DNA from: Streptomyces sp. CB02400
GTDB lineage: Bacteria > Actinomycetota > Actinomycetes > Streptomycetales > Streptomycetaceae
Direction of reading: 5' to 3'
Length of the DNA stretch: 64,000 bases
Assembly: GCF_001905725.1 (NCBI RefSeq)
Contig: NZ_LIWB01000027.1
Coordinates: forward strand, 31,297-95,296
The notes beneath the pieces were generated by a model. It saw nothing but the letters and a program-made list of their open reading frames with translations. It was not told where the DNA came from and did not search any database. Positions within the stretch are counted from its first letter, which is position 1. Each line of letters starts with the position of its first letter. A program made the translations under genes and the position numbers. This document shows, piece after piece, positions 26,415-35,328 of the stretch.

Positions 26415-27916
26415 GCCAGCCGGATCACGTTCCAGGACAGCGGCTCCAGTACGGCGGAGAGCCGGCCGTCCTCCAGGGCCGTGCCGCCGACCGTGTGCGG
26501 GACGACCCGCTCGGGCTCGGCGAGGGTGTTGCGGGCGTCGGGGTCGGCGTCCGCGAGGGCGCTGTGCTCGACGACCGAGGTGAGGTCGAGGCCGTTGAGG
26601 GCGACGTCCAGCGGCAGCGACTCGGTGCGGCTGCGGTTGACGGCGAACACGGTGACCGTGCCGTCCTCGGCGCGCACGGCGGTGGCGTGCAGCAGGTCGG
26701 CCTCGCCGTACTTCTTCGTCTCGTACGTCGGTGAGTCCACGCGGACGTCGAGCACATCGCCCCGGCCGTACTTCGAGGCCTGGGCGAACGGGAAGAACGT
26801 CGTCTGCCGCCAGGCCGGGCCGCCGGGCTCGGTCATGATCGGGGCGATCACGTTGACGAGCTGGGCGAGACAGGCGACGGTGACGCGGTCCGCGTGCCGG
26901 AGCAGCGCGATGAGCAGCGAGCCGAAGACGACGGCGTCGGTGACGTTGTAGTTGTCCTCCAGGAGGCGGGGGGCCTCGGGCCAGTCCAGGGCGCTGACCT
27001 GGGCTTCCGTGCGGGAGAGGTACCAGACGTTCCACTCGTCGAAGGAGAGGTTGATCTTCTTCTTGGACTTGAGGCGGGCGCCGATGTGGTCGCAGGTGGC
27101 GACCACGTTCTCGATGAAGGACTCCATGTCGACGGCGGAGGCGAGGAAGGAGTCGACGTCCCCGTCGAGCGGCTCGTAGTAGGCGTGCAGGGAGATGTAG
27201 TCGACCAGGTCGTACGTCTCCTTGAGGACCGTCGCCTCCCACTCGGCGAAGGTCTCCATGGACTGGCCGGAGGAGCCGCAGGCGACGAGCTCGACACCCG
27301 GGTCGATCTGGCGCATGGCGCGGGCGGTCTCGGCGGCGATCCGGCCGTACTCCTCGGCGGTCTTGTGACCGGTCTGCCAGGGGCCGTCCATCTCGTTGCC
27401 GAGGCACCACATGCGGATGTCGAACGGGTCCTTGTCGCCGTGCTCGACGCGCAGGTCCGAAAGGGCCGTGCCGGCGGGGTGGTTGGAGTACTCCTGGAGC
27501 TCCAGGGCCTCGGCGACGCCCCGGGTGCCGAGGTTGACGGCCATCATGGGCTCGGCCTGGGGGCCGATCTTCTTCAGGAACGCGATGTACTCGGAGAGGC
27601 CGAAGCGGTTGGTCTCCGTGGAGCGCCAGGCGAGGTCCAGGCGGCGGGGGCGGTCCTCCACCGGGCCTACGGAGTCCTCCCACTTGTAGCCGGAGACGAA
27701 GTTGCCGCCGGGGTAGCGGATGGCGGTGACGCCGAGTTCCCTGACGAGGTCCAGGACGTCTGTGCGGATGCCCTCCGCGTCCGCGGTGGGGTGGTCCGGT
27801 TCGAAGATGCCGGTGTATACGCAGCGACCCAGATGTTCTACGAACGATCCGAAGAGGCGGGGGTTTACCTCACCTACGGTGAAGGCGGGGTCCAGGGTGA
27901 AACGGGCGGTGCGCAT
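26411..27916 (-). CDS. Intracellular GH51 alpha-L-arabinofuranosidase
   Basis: 501 residues, no signal peptide, from the ATG at 27916 after GAAAGGAACCC. The GH51 barrel is clear: FGSFVEHLGRCVYTGIFEP at the N-terminus, IRYPGGNFVSGYKWEDSVGP, the acid/base Glu in MWCLGNEMDGPWQ and the nucleophile Glu in SFDEWNVWYL. The C-terminal beta domain ends LEPLSWNVIRLA. Such enzymes remove arabinose from short arabino-oligosaccharides in the cytoplasm. It fits with the importer downstream in position (28972-32134): secreted GH43 enzymes cut arabinan, the ABC system imports fragments and GH51 finishes them. It is the last gene of a leftward series that also holds the 27982 GH43 gene. Confidence 0.92.
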   Translation of the reverse strand: MRTARFTLDPAFTVGEVNPRLFGSFVEHLGRCVYTGIFEPDHPTADAEGIRTDVLDLVRELGVTAIRYPGGNFVSGYKWEDSVGPVEDRPRRLDLAWRSTETNRFGLSEYIAFLKKIGPQAEPMMAVNLGTRGVAEALELQEYSNHPAGTALSDLRVEHGDKDPFDIRMWCLGNEMDGPWQTGHKTAEEYGRIAAETARAMRQIDPGVELVACGSSGQSMETFAEWEATVLKETYDLVDYISLHAYYEPLDGDVDSFLASAVDMESFIENVVATCDHIGARLKSKKKINLSFDEWNVWYLSRTEAQVSALDWPEAPRLLEDNYNVTDAVVFGSLLIALLRHADRVTVACLAQLVNVIAPIMTEPGGPAWRQTTFFPFAQASKYGRGDVLDVRVDSPTYETKKYGEADLLHATAVRAEDGTVTVFAVNRSRTESLPLDVALNGLDLTSVVEHSALADADPDARNTLAEPERVVPHTVGGTALEDGRLSAVLEPLSWNVIRLA

Positions 27917-27981
27917 GGGTTCCTTTCGGTGCGTTTTCGAGTGCGGGTGCGTTGTGGCTGGTCGCGCAGTTCCCCGCGCCC

Positions 27982-28950
27982 CTAAAAGACTGTGGGCCAG
28001 CCGTTCTTTTGCCAGTTCAGCCGGTTGAGCCCCAGCTTGGGGGTGCCTTCGTCCTCGGCGTCGTAATAGTGGTAGGCCAGCCAGTCGCGGCCCTTGTCCC
28101 TGAAGACCGACTGGCCGCCCGTGCCCACGTACTTGCCGTGGCCGGCGAGGAGGAGGTCGCCGCCGCCTTCCAGCATCGGGGTGCCCTTGCTGTCGACGTA
28201 CGGGCCGGTGATCGATGTCGAGCGGCCGACCTTGATCTTGTACGTCGAGTTCACGCCCGCGCAGCACGCGTCGTACGACGCGAACAGGTAGTAGTGGCGG
28301 CCGTGTTTCACGATCTCCGGACCCTCGACCGCGTACGGCTCGTCGGGGCGGGTGGCCAGGTGGTGGACCGTGGGGTCCTCGATCGCCTTGCCCGTTCTGG
28401 GGTTCAGTTCGACCATGCGGATGCCGGTCCAGTACGAGCCGAAGGTCATCCACAGGCGGCCGTCGGCCTGGACGACCGCCGGGTCGATGGCGTTCCAGTG
28501 GTCGGTGGTCTCCGAGGTGAAGACCTTGCCGTGGTCGGTCCAGGTGCCGGGCAGGCCCGTGCGGGAGGTGGCCACGCCGATCGCGGAGTGGTTGGTGCCC
28601 CAGGAGGAGACGGCGTAGTACAGCCAGTAGCGGCCGGCGCGGTAGGTGAGGTCGGGGGCCCAGGGGTCGCCGGTGTCGTTGTACTCGTACCACCAGGCGG
28701 GGGGTTCGGCGAAGGCGTTGCCCGCGTCCGTCCAGTGGACGCGGTCCTTCGAGGTGCGGGCGCCGATGACGCCGCCGGTCGAATAGGCCACGTAGCCGCC
28801 GGACTTGAGGCGCATCACGGTCGGGTCGTGGATGATCTGCTGGCCGGTGACCGGCTGGGGGTCGGGGTAGGTCACGTCCGCCTGGGCGGTGGTCGGCAGC
28901 AGGGCCACGACCGCGGCGGCCAGGAGGGTGACGAGTCTCAGGCGTTTCAC
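27982..28950 (-). CDS. Secreted GH43 arabinanase-like enzyme
   Basis: 322 residues with signal peptide (LVTLLAAAVVALLPTTAQA). GH43 acids are seen in IIHDPTVMRLKSGGYVAYS, NAIDPAVVQADGRLWMTFG and AVEGPEIVKHGRHYYLFAS, with ASYDACCAGVNSTYKIKVG as in the 21370 paralogue. It probably cleaves 1,5-alpha-arabinan outside the cell. It lies 21 bases after the permease gene in the same direction, so it belongs to the importer operon, and the GH51 gene follows 65 bases later. Confidence 0.87.
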   Translation of the reverse strand: MKRLRLVTLLAAAVVALLPTTAQADVTYPDPQPVTGQQIIHDPTVMRLKSGGYVAYSTGGVIGARTSKDRVHWTDAGNAFAEPPAWWYEYNDTGDPWAPDLTYRAGRYWLYYAVSSWGTNHSAIGVATSRTGLPGTWTDHGKVFTSETTDHWNAIDPAVVQADGRLWMTFGSYWTGIRMVELNPRTGKAIEDPTVHHLATRPDEPYAVEGPEIVKHGRHYYLFASYDACCAGVNSTYKIKVGRSTSITGPYVDSKGTPMLEGGGDLLLAGHGKYVGTGGQSVFRDKGRDWLAYHYYDAEDEGTPKLGLNRLNWQKNGWPTVF

Positions 28951-28971
28951 ATCAGGCTCCCCTCGGTGGGA

Positions 28972-29838
28972 TCACTGGCCGGCCAGACCGGTGTGGGCGA
29001 CGCCCGCCACGATCTGGCGCTGGAAGAAGACGAAGACGATGATCAGGGGCAGGCCCGCCATGAGGCCGCCGGCCATGAGCTGGGCCCACTGGATGCCGTA
29101 GGAGTTCATGACGGTCGCGATGCCGTTCGGCATGGTCATCAGGTCGGGGTTGTTGGTGACCATGTAGGGCCACAGGAAGTTGTTCCACGAGCTGATGAAG
29201 GTGAAGATGCCGACGGCCGCGAGGGAGGGGCGGGAGAGCGGCACGATGATCGTGAAGAAGACGCGCCAGCGGCCGGCGCCGTCGATGAAGGCGGCCTCCT
29301 CCAGTTCGCGCGGGATGCCCTGGAAGAACTTGTAGAGGATGTAGACCATCGCGGCGGGCGCGCACTGCGGCAGGATCATGCCCCAGTAGGTGTCGACCAT
29401 GCCCATCTGCTGGACGGTGGTGAACAGGGGGACGCCGAGCACGGCCGGGGAGACCATGAGTCCGGCCATGACGACACCCATCAGGACGTTCTTGCCGCGG
29501 AACTCGGTGCGGGCGAAACCGTATCCGGCGAGGGCGCTGGTCACCAGCACGATCGCCGTCACGCAGACGGACACCACCAGGGAGTTCACCAGCCAGTTGG
29601 TGATGTTGCCGGTCTCGAAGAGCGCCTTCCAGGCCTGGCCCGTCCAGACCTCCGGCAGCCAGTGCGGCGGGATCTCGGCGGCCTCCGCCTCGGACTTGAG
29701 CGAGGTGAGCAGGGCCGCGGCGATCGGCGCCACGAAGACGGCGGAGACGGCGGTGCCGAGCAGGGTGAGGACGATCTGGCTGGGCGTCCAGCGCTTGCGG
29801 GACTTGGTGCGTATCGGCGTGGTCGCGACGGTGGTCAT
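28972..29838 (-). CDS. Carbohydrate ABC importer permease (MalG/AraQ type)
   Basis: 288 residues with six predicted membrane helices, the first at IVLTLLGTAVSAVFVAPIAA. The inner-membrane component signature EAAFIDGAGRWRVFFTIIVP is complete; this is the EAA loop that contacts the ATPase. The ATG overlaps the stop of the other permease (ATGA). No ATPase gene is present, so the importer probably uses the shared MsiK ATPase known in Streptomyces. The substrate is inferred to be arabino-oligosaccharide from the flanking hydrolases. Confidence 0.9.
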   Translation of the reverse strand: MTTVATTPIRTKSRKRWTPSQIVLTLLGTAVSAVFVAPIAAALLTSLKSEAEAAEIPPHWLPEVWTGQAWKALFETGNITNWLVNSLVVSVCVTAIVLVTSALAGYGFARTEFRGKNVLMGVVMAGLMVSPAVLGVPLFTTVQQMGMVDTYWGMILPQCAPAAMVYILYKFFQGIPRELEEAAFIDGAGRWRVFFTIIVPLSRPSLAAVGIFTFISSWNNFLWPYMVTNNPDLMTMPNGIATVMNSYGIQWAQLMAGGLMAGLPLIIVFVFFQRQIVAGVAHTGLAGQ

Positions 29839-30776
29839 CGGCCGCCCTCCTCACGGTTGCGCAGCAGCCACATCCGCGCCAGGGCGACGGCTGCGATGAG
29901 CACGAAGAAGATGATGGACATCGCGGAGGCATAGCCCACGCGGTAGCTGGTGAAGCCCTGTTCGAGGGTGTACTGGACGAAGGAGCGGGTGCTGAGCTCC
30001 GGTCCGGGGCTGAAGTCCATCATCACGACGGCCTGGTCGAACAGTTGCAGCGAGGCGAGGATCTGGAGCGCGATCACCAGGCCGGTGATGTTGCGCAGCA
30101 TCGGCAGGGTGATGTGGACCATGCGGTGCCAGGCGTTCGCCCCGTCCAGCTTGGCCGCCTCGTACAGGTGGCCGGGGATGCTCTGGAGGGCGGCGAGGTA
30201 CAGCAGGAAGCTGAACCCGACCGTCCACCACAGGGTCTGGATCACGATGGCGAGCATGGCGTACGACTTGTCGGTCAGCCAGGGCGTGTCGGTCCCGAGG
30301 GTGTGGTTGAACAGGCCGATGCCCTGGGTGAACAGCCACTGCCACATGTTGGCCGCGACCGTCGACGGCAGCAGGAACGGGACGAAGAAGCACAGCCGCC
30401 ACAGCCACTTGCCGCGTTCGATGTGGTGGGCGAGCATCGCGAGGAGGAAGGCCATGACGGTGATGCAGGGCACGACCAGGAGCGTGAAGTACGCGCTGTG
30501 GCCGAGCGCGTCCCACATCGCCGAGTCGTTCAGCGCCTCGCGGTAGTTGTCGAGGCCGACGAAGCTCGCGCCCTCGCCGGAGATGTTGGCGTCCGTGAAG
30601 CTGAGGTAGACGCCGCGCAGCAGCGGCCAGACGATGAACAGCACGAAGAGCGCCAGGAAGGGGGCGACGAACCAGCCCCCGTGCTGGAAGCCCTGCTTGC
30701 GGCGGACGGTGGCGCCGGCGGTGGCGGTCTTCGCGCGTGCCGGGCGGATGACGGTCTCTGCACTGGTCGTCGTCAT
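29835..30776 (-). CDS. Carbohydrate ABC importer permease (MalF/AraP type)
   Basis: 313 residues from the ATG at 30776 that overlaps the binding-protein stop. Six helices are predicted, starting GGWFVAPFLALFVLFIVWPL. The EAA loop is YEAAKLDGANAWHRMVHITL. FTDANISGEGASFVGLDNYREAL is the usual periplasm-side loop of this family. It forms a heterodimer with the 28972 product. A longer overlapping frame upstream is shadow of the binding-protein gene. Confidence 0.9.
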   Translation of the reverse strand: MTTTSAETVIRPARAKTATAGATVRRKQGFQHGGWFVAPFLALFVLFIVWPLLRGVYLSFTDANISGEGASFVGLDNYREALNDSAMWDALGHSAYFTLLVVPCITVMAFLLAMLAHHIERGKWLWRLCFFVPFLLPSTVAANMWQWLFTQGIGLFNHTLGTDTPWLTDKSYAMLAIVIQTLWWTVGFSFLLYLAALQSIPGHLYEAAKLDGANAWHRMVHITLPMLRNITGLVIALQILASLQLFDQAVVMMDFSPGPELSTRSFVQYTLEQGFTSYRVGYASAMSIIFFVLIAAVALARMWLLRNREEGGR

Positions 30777-32134
30777 GCGACCGCACCTCCCTGCGCGGCT
30801 GTCCTGCCGTCCATCGGGTTCTTCGAGGCGAGGAGCGTGGTGAGCCGGCTCTTCATCCGCCGTGCGACGGCGTCCGGCTTGGCGGAGCCCATCGTCGAGG
30901 AGACGACGACGGGGCCGAGGTCCTGGGCGAGGACGCCGGTGGAGCCCGCGAACCACACCTTCGGCTCGGTGGCCTGGTGGTCCATGGCCGAGACGTACTC
31001 GTTCTGCGGTGCGAGCTTCTTGTACGCGTCCGTGGACAGGGTCGGCGTGTGGGCGGGGATGTGTCCGCCGGCGGCCCACTGCTGGGCGTGCTGGACGATG
31101 TAGGCGGCGAGCTGGTGGGCGGCCTCGTTGGTGGCGCCGCCGCGGCCGGCCTGGTGCGGGAGCACGAAGGCGTGCGACTCGGCGTGGGTGGCCTGCTCGC
31201 CGAAGACGGGCGGCAGCGGGGTGGCGCCGTAGTCCAGCTCCGCTCCGGAGAAGACCGGCACCGACCAGTTGCCCTCCCAGGTGAACGGGGCACCGTTGAT
31301 GAACTGCTCGCCGGTCGGCGCGCCCGGGATGACGTACCCGTCGGTGACGTGCCGGCGGAGGAACTCCAGGACCTCGGTGGCCTTGTCGGTGTCGAAGGTG
31401 ACCTCGGTGTTGGCGTCGTCGAACCAGGTGCCGCCGAGCTGGGTGTAGAAGGCGACGAAGAACCACCACTGGAAGTTCTGGTCGTTGGTCCACAGGCCGA
31501 TGGTCTGCAGGCCCTTCTTCTGGGCCTTCTTGGCCTTCTTCAGGACGTCGAACCACTCGGTGGTGGAGGTCACCGGGATCATCCGGCCGTCGTCGCCGAG
31601 CAGGTCCGCCTTCTTCAGCACGTCCTTGCGGTAGAAGCAGAGCTGGACGTGGATGTCGAGCGGCAGGGCGTAGAGCTTGCCGTCGATGACGCCGCGGTTC
31701 CACAGCGCGGGGTTGTAGTCCTCCTCGCGCACGCCGTACTTCGCGAGGAGGCCCACGTCCCAGGCGTCGAGGAGCCGCCCCGGCGAGAAGCCGGTGACCC
31801 GGCCCATGTGCATGACCCCGAGGTCGGGGGCGCGGTTGCCCGCGGCCGCCATGGCGAGCTTGGTGTAGAAGGGGTTGCCCCACTGGAGGGTGGAGTCCTT
31901 CACGTCGATACCGGGATTCGCCGCCCGGAAGGAGTCCAGCATCGAGATCATGTTGTATCCGTCGCCGCCGCTGAAGAGGTTCCAGTAGCGCACGCGGGTG
32001 TCCGCACCGGAGGCGAGCGCGTCGGCCCCGGTCCCGAGCGCCGCGAAGCCGAAGCTTCCGGCGACGGTCAACCCGCCTAGTCCGGCGAGGAGTTGCCTGC
32101 GATTCAGGCCAGGTCGTCCCATGCCCTGCCCCAT
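30773..32134 (-). CDS. Extracellular sugar-binding protein of the ABC importer, Tat-exported
   Basis: 453 residues. LNRRQLLAGLGGLTVAGSFG is a twin-arginine signal. There is no lipobox cysteine, which is unusual for a Gram-positive binding protein and suggests either release or anchoring through the permeases. The rest matches family 1 solute-binding proteins: VRYWNLFSGGDGYNMISMLD, FRAANPGIDVKDSTLQWGNP, YALPLDIHVQLCFYRKDVLK and FINGAPFTWEGNWSVP. It should capture arabino-oligosaccharides and hand them to the two permeases encoded just downstream. Two ATGs (32134, 32122) are possible; neither has a clear ribosome site. Confidence 0.88.
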   Translation of the reverse strand: MGQGMGRPGLNRRQLLAGLGGLTVAGSFGFAALGTGADALASGADTRVRYWNLFSGGDGYNMISMLDSFRAANPGIDVKDSTLQWGNPFYTKLAMAAAGNRAPDLGVMHMGRVTGFSPGRLLDAWDVGLLAKYGVREEDYNPALWNRGVIDGKLYALPLDIHVQLCFYRKDVLKKADLLGDDGRMIPVTSTTEWFDVLKKAKKAQKKGLQTIGLWTNDQNFQWWFFVAFYTQLGGTWFDDANTEVTFDTDKATEVLEFLRRHVTDGYVIPGAPTGEQFINGAPFTWEGNWSVPVFSGAELDYGATPLPPVFGEQATHAESHAFVLPHQAGRGGATNEAAHQLAAYIVQHAQQWAAGGHIPAHTPTLSTDAYKKLAPQNEYVSAMDHQATEPKVWFAGSTGVLAQDLGPVVVSSTMGSAKPDAVARRMKSRLTTLLASKNPMDGRTAAQGGAVA

Positions 32135-32148
32135 CTGCTCATGGATTG

Positions 32149-32190
32149 TTCGAGATATCGAATGACGCCCGTAACTTCGAACGGACCGTA
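32149..32190 (-). promoter_or_regulatory. Operator-like region upstream of the sugar importer operon
   Basis: TTCGA-GATA-TCGAA (32149-32162) lies 15 bases before the start codon, and AACTTCGAACGGACCGTA (32173-32190) is a 17/18 match to 22406-22423 upstream of the GH43 operon. The arrangement (5-4-5 inverted repeat near the gene, shared 18-mer further out) is the same at both places, which supports a common repressor or activator. Confidence 0.55.
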
Positions 32191-32391
32191 AATGTGATGG
32201 GCGGGCGCGTCAATGGTTCGGACAAGAACTCACAGCGGGACTTGCCGAGCGCCCTACCCTGGCCGTGGCACCCGGGGACACCGTGGCGGTCACCGGGTGA
32301 CCGCGTCGCACGGGGAACTGGCCGGGACGGCACCCGACTTGGCATATTGCACAGGTGACCGGGCAACACCCAGGGGAACAGGGAGACAGCG

Positions 32392-32907
32392 GTGCGTACC
32401 AGGAAGGAGATGCGGCGTCTCGCTGACGCCCTCATCGGCCCCATCCGGGTGGCGGTCCCGGCGGACCCCGAGGTCCTGTTCGAGGCGCTGGTCGCCTCCG
32501 TCAGCGCCTGGCGGGGGCGTGACGTGGTCGTCCACCGGGCGGCGTTCCCCCCGCACACGGCGAGCGGGCTGTGGCTGGAGCGCGAGGGCCACGACGACGT
32601 GGTGGTCGACGAGCGGGCCGCCGTCTGGCACCAGATCGTGATCCTCTGCCACGAGGTGTGGCACATGAGCCGCCGGCGGGCCGACACCGACGGACGGCCC
32701 GGACCCGTCGCCGCGCGCACCGACTTCAGCCTGGCGGAGGAGCAGGAGGCCGACCGCTTCGGCATGCTGATGGGCCGCCGGCTGCGCACCTGGCTGGAGG
32801 CCTCCACCGACTCGGTGTACGCCGCGGAGGGCGGCGACCCCGAGAACCCGCGGGACCTCGCCGGACGCATCGGGGCCGCGCTCAACTACCGCGGGACCAG
32901 GAGATGA
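32392..32907 (+). CDS. ImmA/IrrE-like putative metallopeptidase
   Basis: 171 residues from a GTG at 32392 after GGGAGACAGC. The zinc motif HEVWH (HExxH) sits in QIVILCHEVWHMS, and a following EEQEADRFGMLMG segment supplies the third ligand Glu, as in ImmA/IrrE-type peptidases. In Streptomyces this gene type is usually next to MAB_1171c-like membrane proteins, as here. It may regulate by cleaving a repressor, but no XRE partner is adjacent. Its stop overlaps the next start (ATGA), so they are translated together. Confidence 0.75.
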   Translation: MRTRKEMRRLADALIGPIRVAVPADPEVLFEALVASVSAWRGRDVVVHRAAFPPHTASGLWLEREGHDDVVVDERAAVWHQIVILCHEVWHMSRRRADTDGRPGPVAARTDFSLAEEQEADRFGMLMGRRLRTWLEASTDSVYAAEGGDPENPRDLAGRIGAALNYRGTRR

Positions 32908-34091
32908 GCGGCCTGATCAACTACGTGAGCTGCGGGGCGCTGTGGCTCGGCCTGCTGGTACGGGCCCCCGACCTGCTGCGGCACCGGCGCGATCCGTACC
33001 TGCGGGCGATCTGCGCGGTGCTGGGCCTGGCGGGGCTGTGCTTCTTCCTGGGGGCGCCGCCGACGGTCGGCGCCGTCAACCGCATCGGCGACGTGCCCAA
33101 CCTCGCGGCGCCGGTCACCTACGTGGCGATCACCGGGTACTGCGCCGCGTCCCAGCTCCTCGTCGTGCACTGGCGCGGCGGGCCCCGGGTGCGCCGCACC
33201 GCCCGCCGCTGGCTGCTCGCCTACGCCGTCGTCGTCCTCGGCATCACGGTGACGTTCGCGCTCGGTGAGGCGCCCGTGGAACGCCGTACCGACCTGGACA
33301 CCTACTACGCGACGACGCCGTTCATCGCCCAGATGATCGTGCTCTACCTGGTCGCGCACCTCACCGCGGTGACCGTCACCACCGTGTCGGCGCTGCGCTG
33401 GGCACGCCGGGTACGGGGCGGGCTGCGGGCGGGGCTGACGCTGCTCGGCACCGGTTCGCTGTGCGGGGCCGGGTACAGCGTGGCCAAGCTGGTCGCGGTG
33501 GGCGCCCGCTGGTCCGGCCGGGACTGGTCGAAGCTCGGCACCACCGTCTCCCCGGCCGCCGCCGGGCTCGGCGCCCTGCTGACGGTCGTCGGGGTGCTGG
33601 TGCCGCTGGCGGCGCCCCGGATCACCGAGTGGCGGCGGGCGCGGCGGACGTACGCCCGCCTTGAACCGCTGGAGCGGGCGCTGGACGACCTCCTCACCCG
33701 CCGGACGCTGCGGCTGCCCCGGCCCAGGCTCGCCTCCCCCACGACACGGCTGATGTGGCGGCAGACCAGCGTCCACAACGCGCTGAGCCACCTGGACCCC
33801 TACTTCGACCGGGAGCTGTACGACCGGACCCGCGCCGGTGTGCTGGCGGCGACGGGGGAGGCGGAACGCGCGGAGGCCGCCGCGTGGGCGGCGGTGATCA
33901 CCGCGGCGGTACGGGAGGAGGCGGACGCGGGGCGCCGGGTCCCGCCGCGCGACGGCGGCGATGGTCAGATGCTGGACCGGGTGCCGGACCCGGCCGCCCT
34001 GGTCCGGATCGCCGACGCGCTGGCCGGTGCGGCCCCGGTGCCGGCGGCCGGCGCGGTGCCGAGCGGTACGACCACGGCGGGGACCGCGTGA
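32904..34091 (+). CDS. MAB_1171c-like membrane protein, first copy
   Basis: 395 residues. The N-terminal half has about seven membrane helices (VSCGALWLGLLVRAPDLL, LRAICAVLGLAGLCFFLGAP, WLLAYAVVVLGITVTFALGE and more), with a conserved RTDLDTYYATTPFIAQMIVL segment between them. The C-terminal 150 residues are soluble and helical (RLMWRQTSVHNALSHLDPYF). I recognise this as the MAB_1171c putative-transporter/DUF6545 type; no biochemical function is known to me. It is translationally coupled to the peptidase gene before it. Confidence 0.75.
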   Translation: MSGLINYVSCGALWLGLLVRAPDLLRHRRDPYLRAICAVLGLAGLCFFLGAPPTVGAVNRIGDVPNLAAPVTYVAITGYCAASQLLVVHWRGGPRVRRTARRWLLAYAVVVLGITVTFALGEAPVERRTDLDTYYATTPFIAQMIVLYLVAHLTAVTVTTVSALRWARRVRGGLRAGLTLLGTGSLCGAGYSVAKLVAVGARWSGRDWSKLGTTVSPAAAGLGALLTVVGVLVPLAAPRITEWRRARRTYARLEPLERALDDLLTRRTLRLPRPRLASPTTRLMWRQTSVHNALSHLDPYFDRELYDRTRAGVLAATGEAERAEAAAWAAVITAAVREEADAGRRVPPRDGGDGQMLDRVPDPAALVRIADALAGAAPVPAAGAVPSGTTTAGTA

Positions 34092-34122
34092 ACCGGGCCC
34101 CGGACGAGAGGAGCCGGCCGGT

Positions 34123-35328
34123 ATGAGTCTCGTCGTCTACCTGGCGGCCCTCGTGTTCGGGATGACGTCCGTGCTGCTGTTCCGCCGCCCGCGCACGGCG
34201 GCCCTGCGCAACCCGCTGACGCTGTCCACCTGCGCCGCGGTCATCCTGGGCGCCCTGGTCTTCGTGTGCGCCGCCCCGGCCACCCTGGCCTGCGTCAACT
34301 CCCTCACCGGCGTCCCCAACTTCGGGGCCCCGCTGACCTACGGGATGCTCTCCGCGTACAGCTGCGCGGTGCTGGTGCTGCTGATCAACTGGCGGGGCGG
34401 GTCGCGGGAGCGGGTGCGGCGCATGGTGCTGCGCAGCGTGGCCGCCTACGGGCTGCTGGTGGCCGCCATCGTCGTCCTGTTCGCGCTCGCCGAGGCGGAC
34501 ACCGAACGGCTGACCGACCTCGACACGTACTACGCCAACACCCCGTTCATGCGGGAGATGATCCTGCTCTACCTGGTCGGGCACAGCGCGGCGATGCTGG
34601 TGATGTGCGCCGTCTGTATCAAGTGGGGACGCGAGGTCGGCGGGCTGCTGCGGACCGGGCTGCGGCTGATCCTCGTGGGGGCGCTGCTGGACGTGGTGGG
34701 CTTCCAGCTCACCAAGTACACGGCGGTGGTGGCCCGTTGGACGGGCCATGAGCTGGACTTCCTGTCCACCACGGTCGCCCCGCCGATGGCCTCACTGGCC
34801 GCGCTGCTGTGTTCGGCCGGGTTCGTGCTGCCCAGGCTGCTGCCGTCCGTCCTCGCGCAGTGGCGGGGGCTCGGCGACTACCGGCGGCTGGGCCCGCTGT
34901 GGTCGCTGGTGGGGTCGGCGTCGACCGCTCCCAAGCCGCAGGCCGCCTGGTGGCAGCTTCCGCAGGCACGGCTGCAGTGGCGTGAGGTGTCGATCCACGA
35001 CGCGCTGCTCGCGCTGGCGCCGTACTTCGACCACCGGGTCCGTGAACGGGTCCGGGACACCGCCCTGCGCGCGGGCCGCTCCCCCCACGAGGCGCGGCTG
35101 GCGGCGGAGGCGGCCATGCTCGCCGACGCGGCACGCCGGGCCGCCGCCCGCGAGGAACCTCCCGAGACCGCCGGAACGTACCGGCTGCACGCCACCGAGG
35201 TCTCCGGCACCGGTGGGCTGGTGGAGCTGGCGCAGGCGCTGCACCGCCCTCCCGCCGTGCGCGCGGACGCGGCGCCGTCTTCCCCGACCGGAACCGTGAC
35301 CGAACCCGAGGAGCCCCATGTCGCGTAG
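34123..35328 (+). CDS. MAB_1171c-like membrane protein, second copy
   Basis: 401 residues from the ATG at 34123 after GAGAGGAG. It is a paralogue of the gene before it: the same helix order, the same TDLDTYYANTPFMREMILLY segment and a matching soluble tail (LQWREVSIHDALLALAPYF). The pairing suggests a heterodimer. Its end overlaps the next gene by 11 bases, tying the FAD enzyme to the same operon. Confidence 0.75.
   Translation: MSLVVYLAALVFGMTSVLLFRRPRTAALRNPLTLSTCAAVILGALVFVCAAPATLACVNSLTGVPNFGAPLTYGMLSAYSCAVLVLLINWRGGSRERVRRMVLRSVAAYGLLVAAIVVLFALAEADTERLTDLDTYYANTPFMREMILLYLVGHSAAMLVMCAVCIKWGREVGGLLRTGLRLILVGALLDVVGFQLTKYTAVVARWTGHELDFLSTTVAPPMASLAALLCSAGFVLPRLLPSVLAQWRGLGDYRRLGPLWSLVGSASTAPKPQAAWWQLPQARLQWREVSIHDALLALAPYFDHRVRERVRDTALRAGRSPHEARLAAEAAMLADAARRAAAREEPPETAGTYRLHATEVSGTGGLVELAQALHRPPAVRADAAPSSPTGTVTEPEEPHVA

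Noticed and set aside
30773..32134. Lipoprotein anchoring of the sugar-binding protein
   Set aside because: No cysteine follows the signal peptide; the twin-arginine motif is clear instead.
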